Assembly (NCBI GenBank): GCA_002490995.1
Contig: DKVC01000010.1
Coordinates: 1-5,309 of the forward strand
Source: Lachnospiraceae bacterium UBA7188
Lineage (GTDB): Bacteria > Bacillota > Clostridia > Lachnospirales > Lachnospiraceae
Direction: 5' to 3'
DNA: 5,309 nucleotides
Part shown: one piece after another, positions 4,970 to 5,309 of the stretch
Layout: each line of letters opens with the position of its first letter
Position numbering within the stretch: position 1 is the stretch's first letter
Notes under the pieces: model-generated
What the model was told of the DNA's origin: nothing
Seen by the model: the letters and a program-made list of their open reading frames with translations, nothing else
Databases searched by the model: none
Program-made: the position numbers and the translations under genes

Positions 4970-5309
4970 ATGAATATGGAATATGTGAAGGAATTACTGG
5001 TTCTTCTAATCGGCTCTTCATTGGTGAGTAACGTAGTGCTCAGCCAGTTCCTTGGGCTCTGCCCTTTCCTGGGGGTATCCAGAAAGACCAATACGGCTGC
5101 GGGAATGGGTGTGGCGGTTATCTTCGTAATCACTCTGGCAAGTGCGGTGGCCGGTGTGATTTATGAGTTTGTGCTGGTTCGATTCCATGTGGAATATCTG
5201 AAGACCATTGTATTTATTCTGGTTATTGCGGCTCTGGTGCAGTTTGTGGAGATGTTCCTGCGGAAATCCATGCCTTCCCTGTATGAGGCGCTGGGCGTGT
5301 ATCTGCCCC
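4970..5309 (+). CDS. rnfA: RnfA, membrane [2Fe-2S] subunit (3' end cut by the window)
   Basis: Partial gene: 113 codons are visible with no stop before the right edge; full-length RnfA is usually about 190-200 aa. The translation begins MNMEYVKELLVLLIGSS and contains the family signature SQFLGLCPFLGVSR (25-38), in which C31 is one of the two cysteines that share the intramembrane [2Fe-2S] cluster with RnfE. The second cysteine (expected in a TNC-type motif) lies beyond the window. SLYEALGVYLP (103-113) parallels SLNQALGVYIP of RnfE (93-103), reflecting the known common ancestry of the two subunits, which insert with opposite topology. The acidic, poorly basic N-terminus agrees with an outside location. 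It abuts rnfE with no gap. rnfB is expected to follow. Confidence 0.95.
   Translation, partial: MNMEYVKELLVLLIGSSLVSNVVLSQFLGLCPFLGVSRKTNTAAGMGVAVIFVITLASAVAGVIYEFVLVRFHVEYLKTIVFILVIAALVQFVEMFLRKSMPSLYEALGVYLP

Overview
The window carries most of an Rnf complex operon (ferredoxin:NAD+ oxidoreductase, ion-translocating) on the + strand, with one divergent nuclease gene on the - strand. The Rnf gene order is C-D-G-E-A. This is the order known from Firmicutes such as Acetobacterium and Clostridium, not the A-B-C-D-G-E order of gammaproteobacterial rsx operons. RnfC is short (438 aa) and lacks the long repeat-rich tail of enterobacterial RsxC. Shine-Dalgarno (SD) sites are strong, the 141-bp intergenic region is AT-rich while the genes are of moderate GC, and the neighbouring nuclease is of a clostridial type. 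Together these suggest an anaerobic member of Clostridia, perhaps Lachnospiraceae. The family-level placement is an inference.

Layout. Positions 20-1123 (-) encode a YprB/MrfB-like DEDD-superfamily exonuclease joined to a conserved-looking C-terminal region I cannot name. Positions 1124-1264 form a divergent intergenic region with a clear extended -10 promoter for the nuclease, a weaker promoter candidate for rnfC, a 12-bp perfect AT palindrome and a few short repeats. Positions 1265-5309 (+) hold rnfC, rnfD, rnfG, rnfE and the first 113 codons of rnfA, which runs off the right edge. The rnf genes are 13 bp apart, overlapping or directly abutting, so they almost certainly form one translationally coupled transcript. 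rnfB should follow rnfA outside the window.

How the genes work together (known for the family). Electrons from reduced ferredoxin enter at RnfB. They pass through the [2Fe-2S] cluster held between the membrane subunits RnfA and RnfE, then the covalent FMNs of RnfG and RnfD, and reach the Fe-S/flavin/NADH module RnfC, coupled to Na+ or H+ export. The sequence shows the needed features: a GGAGFPT nucleotide-binding motif and two CxxCxxCxxxCP clusters in RnfC, flavinylation threonines in RnfD (T150) and RnfG (T179), and membrane cysteines in RnfE (C26, C109) and RnfA (C31).

Most unusual feature. RnfE does not stop after its last membrane helix. It continues about 80 residues, with a four-cysteine motif (C-x3-C-x2-C-x5-C) followed by a hydrophilic tail made of imperfect Lys/Thr/Asn/Ala repeats. 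The positive-inside pattern places this extension in the cytoplasm, where a metal or Fe-S site could interact with the RnfB/RnfC redox modules. I see no mobile element, CRISPR array, tRNA, rRNA or riboswitch in the window.
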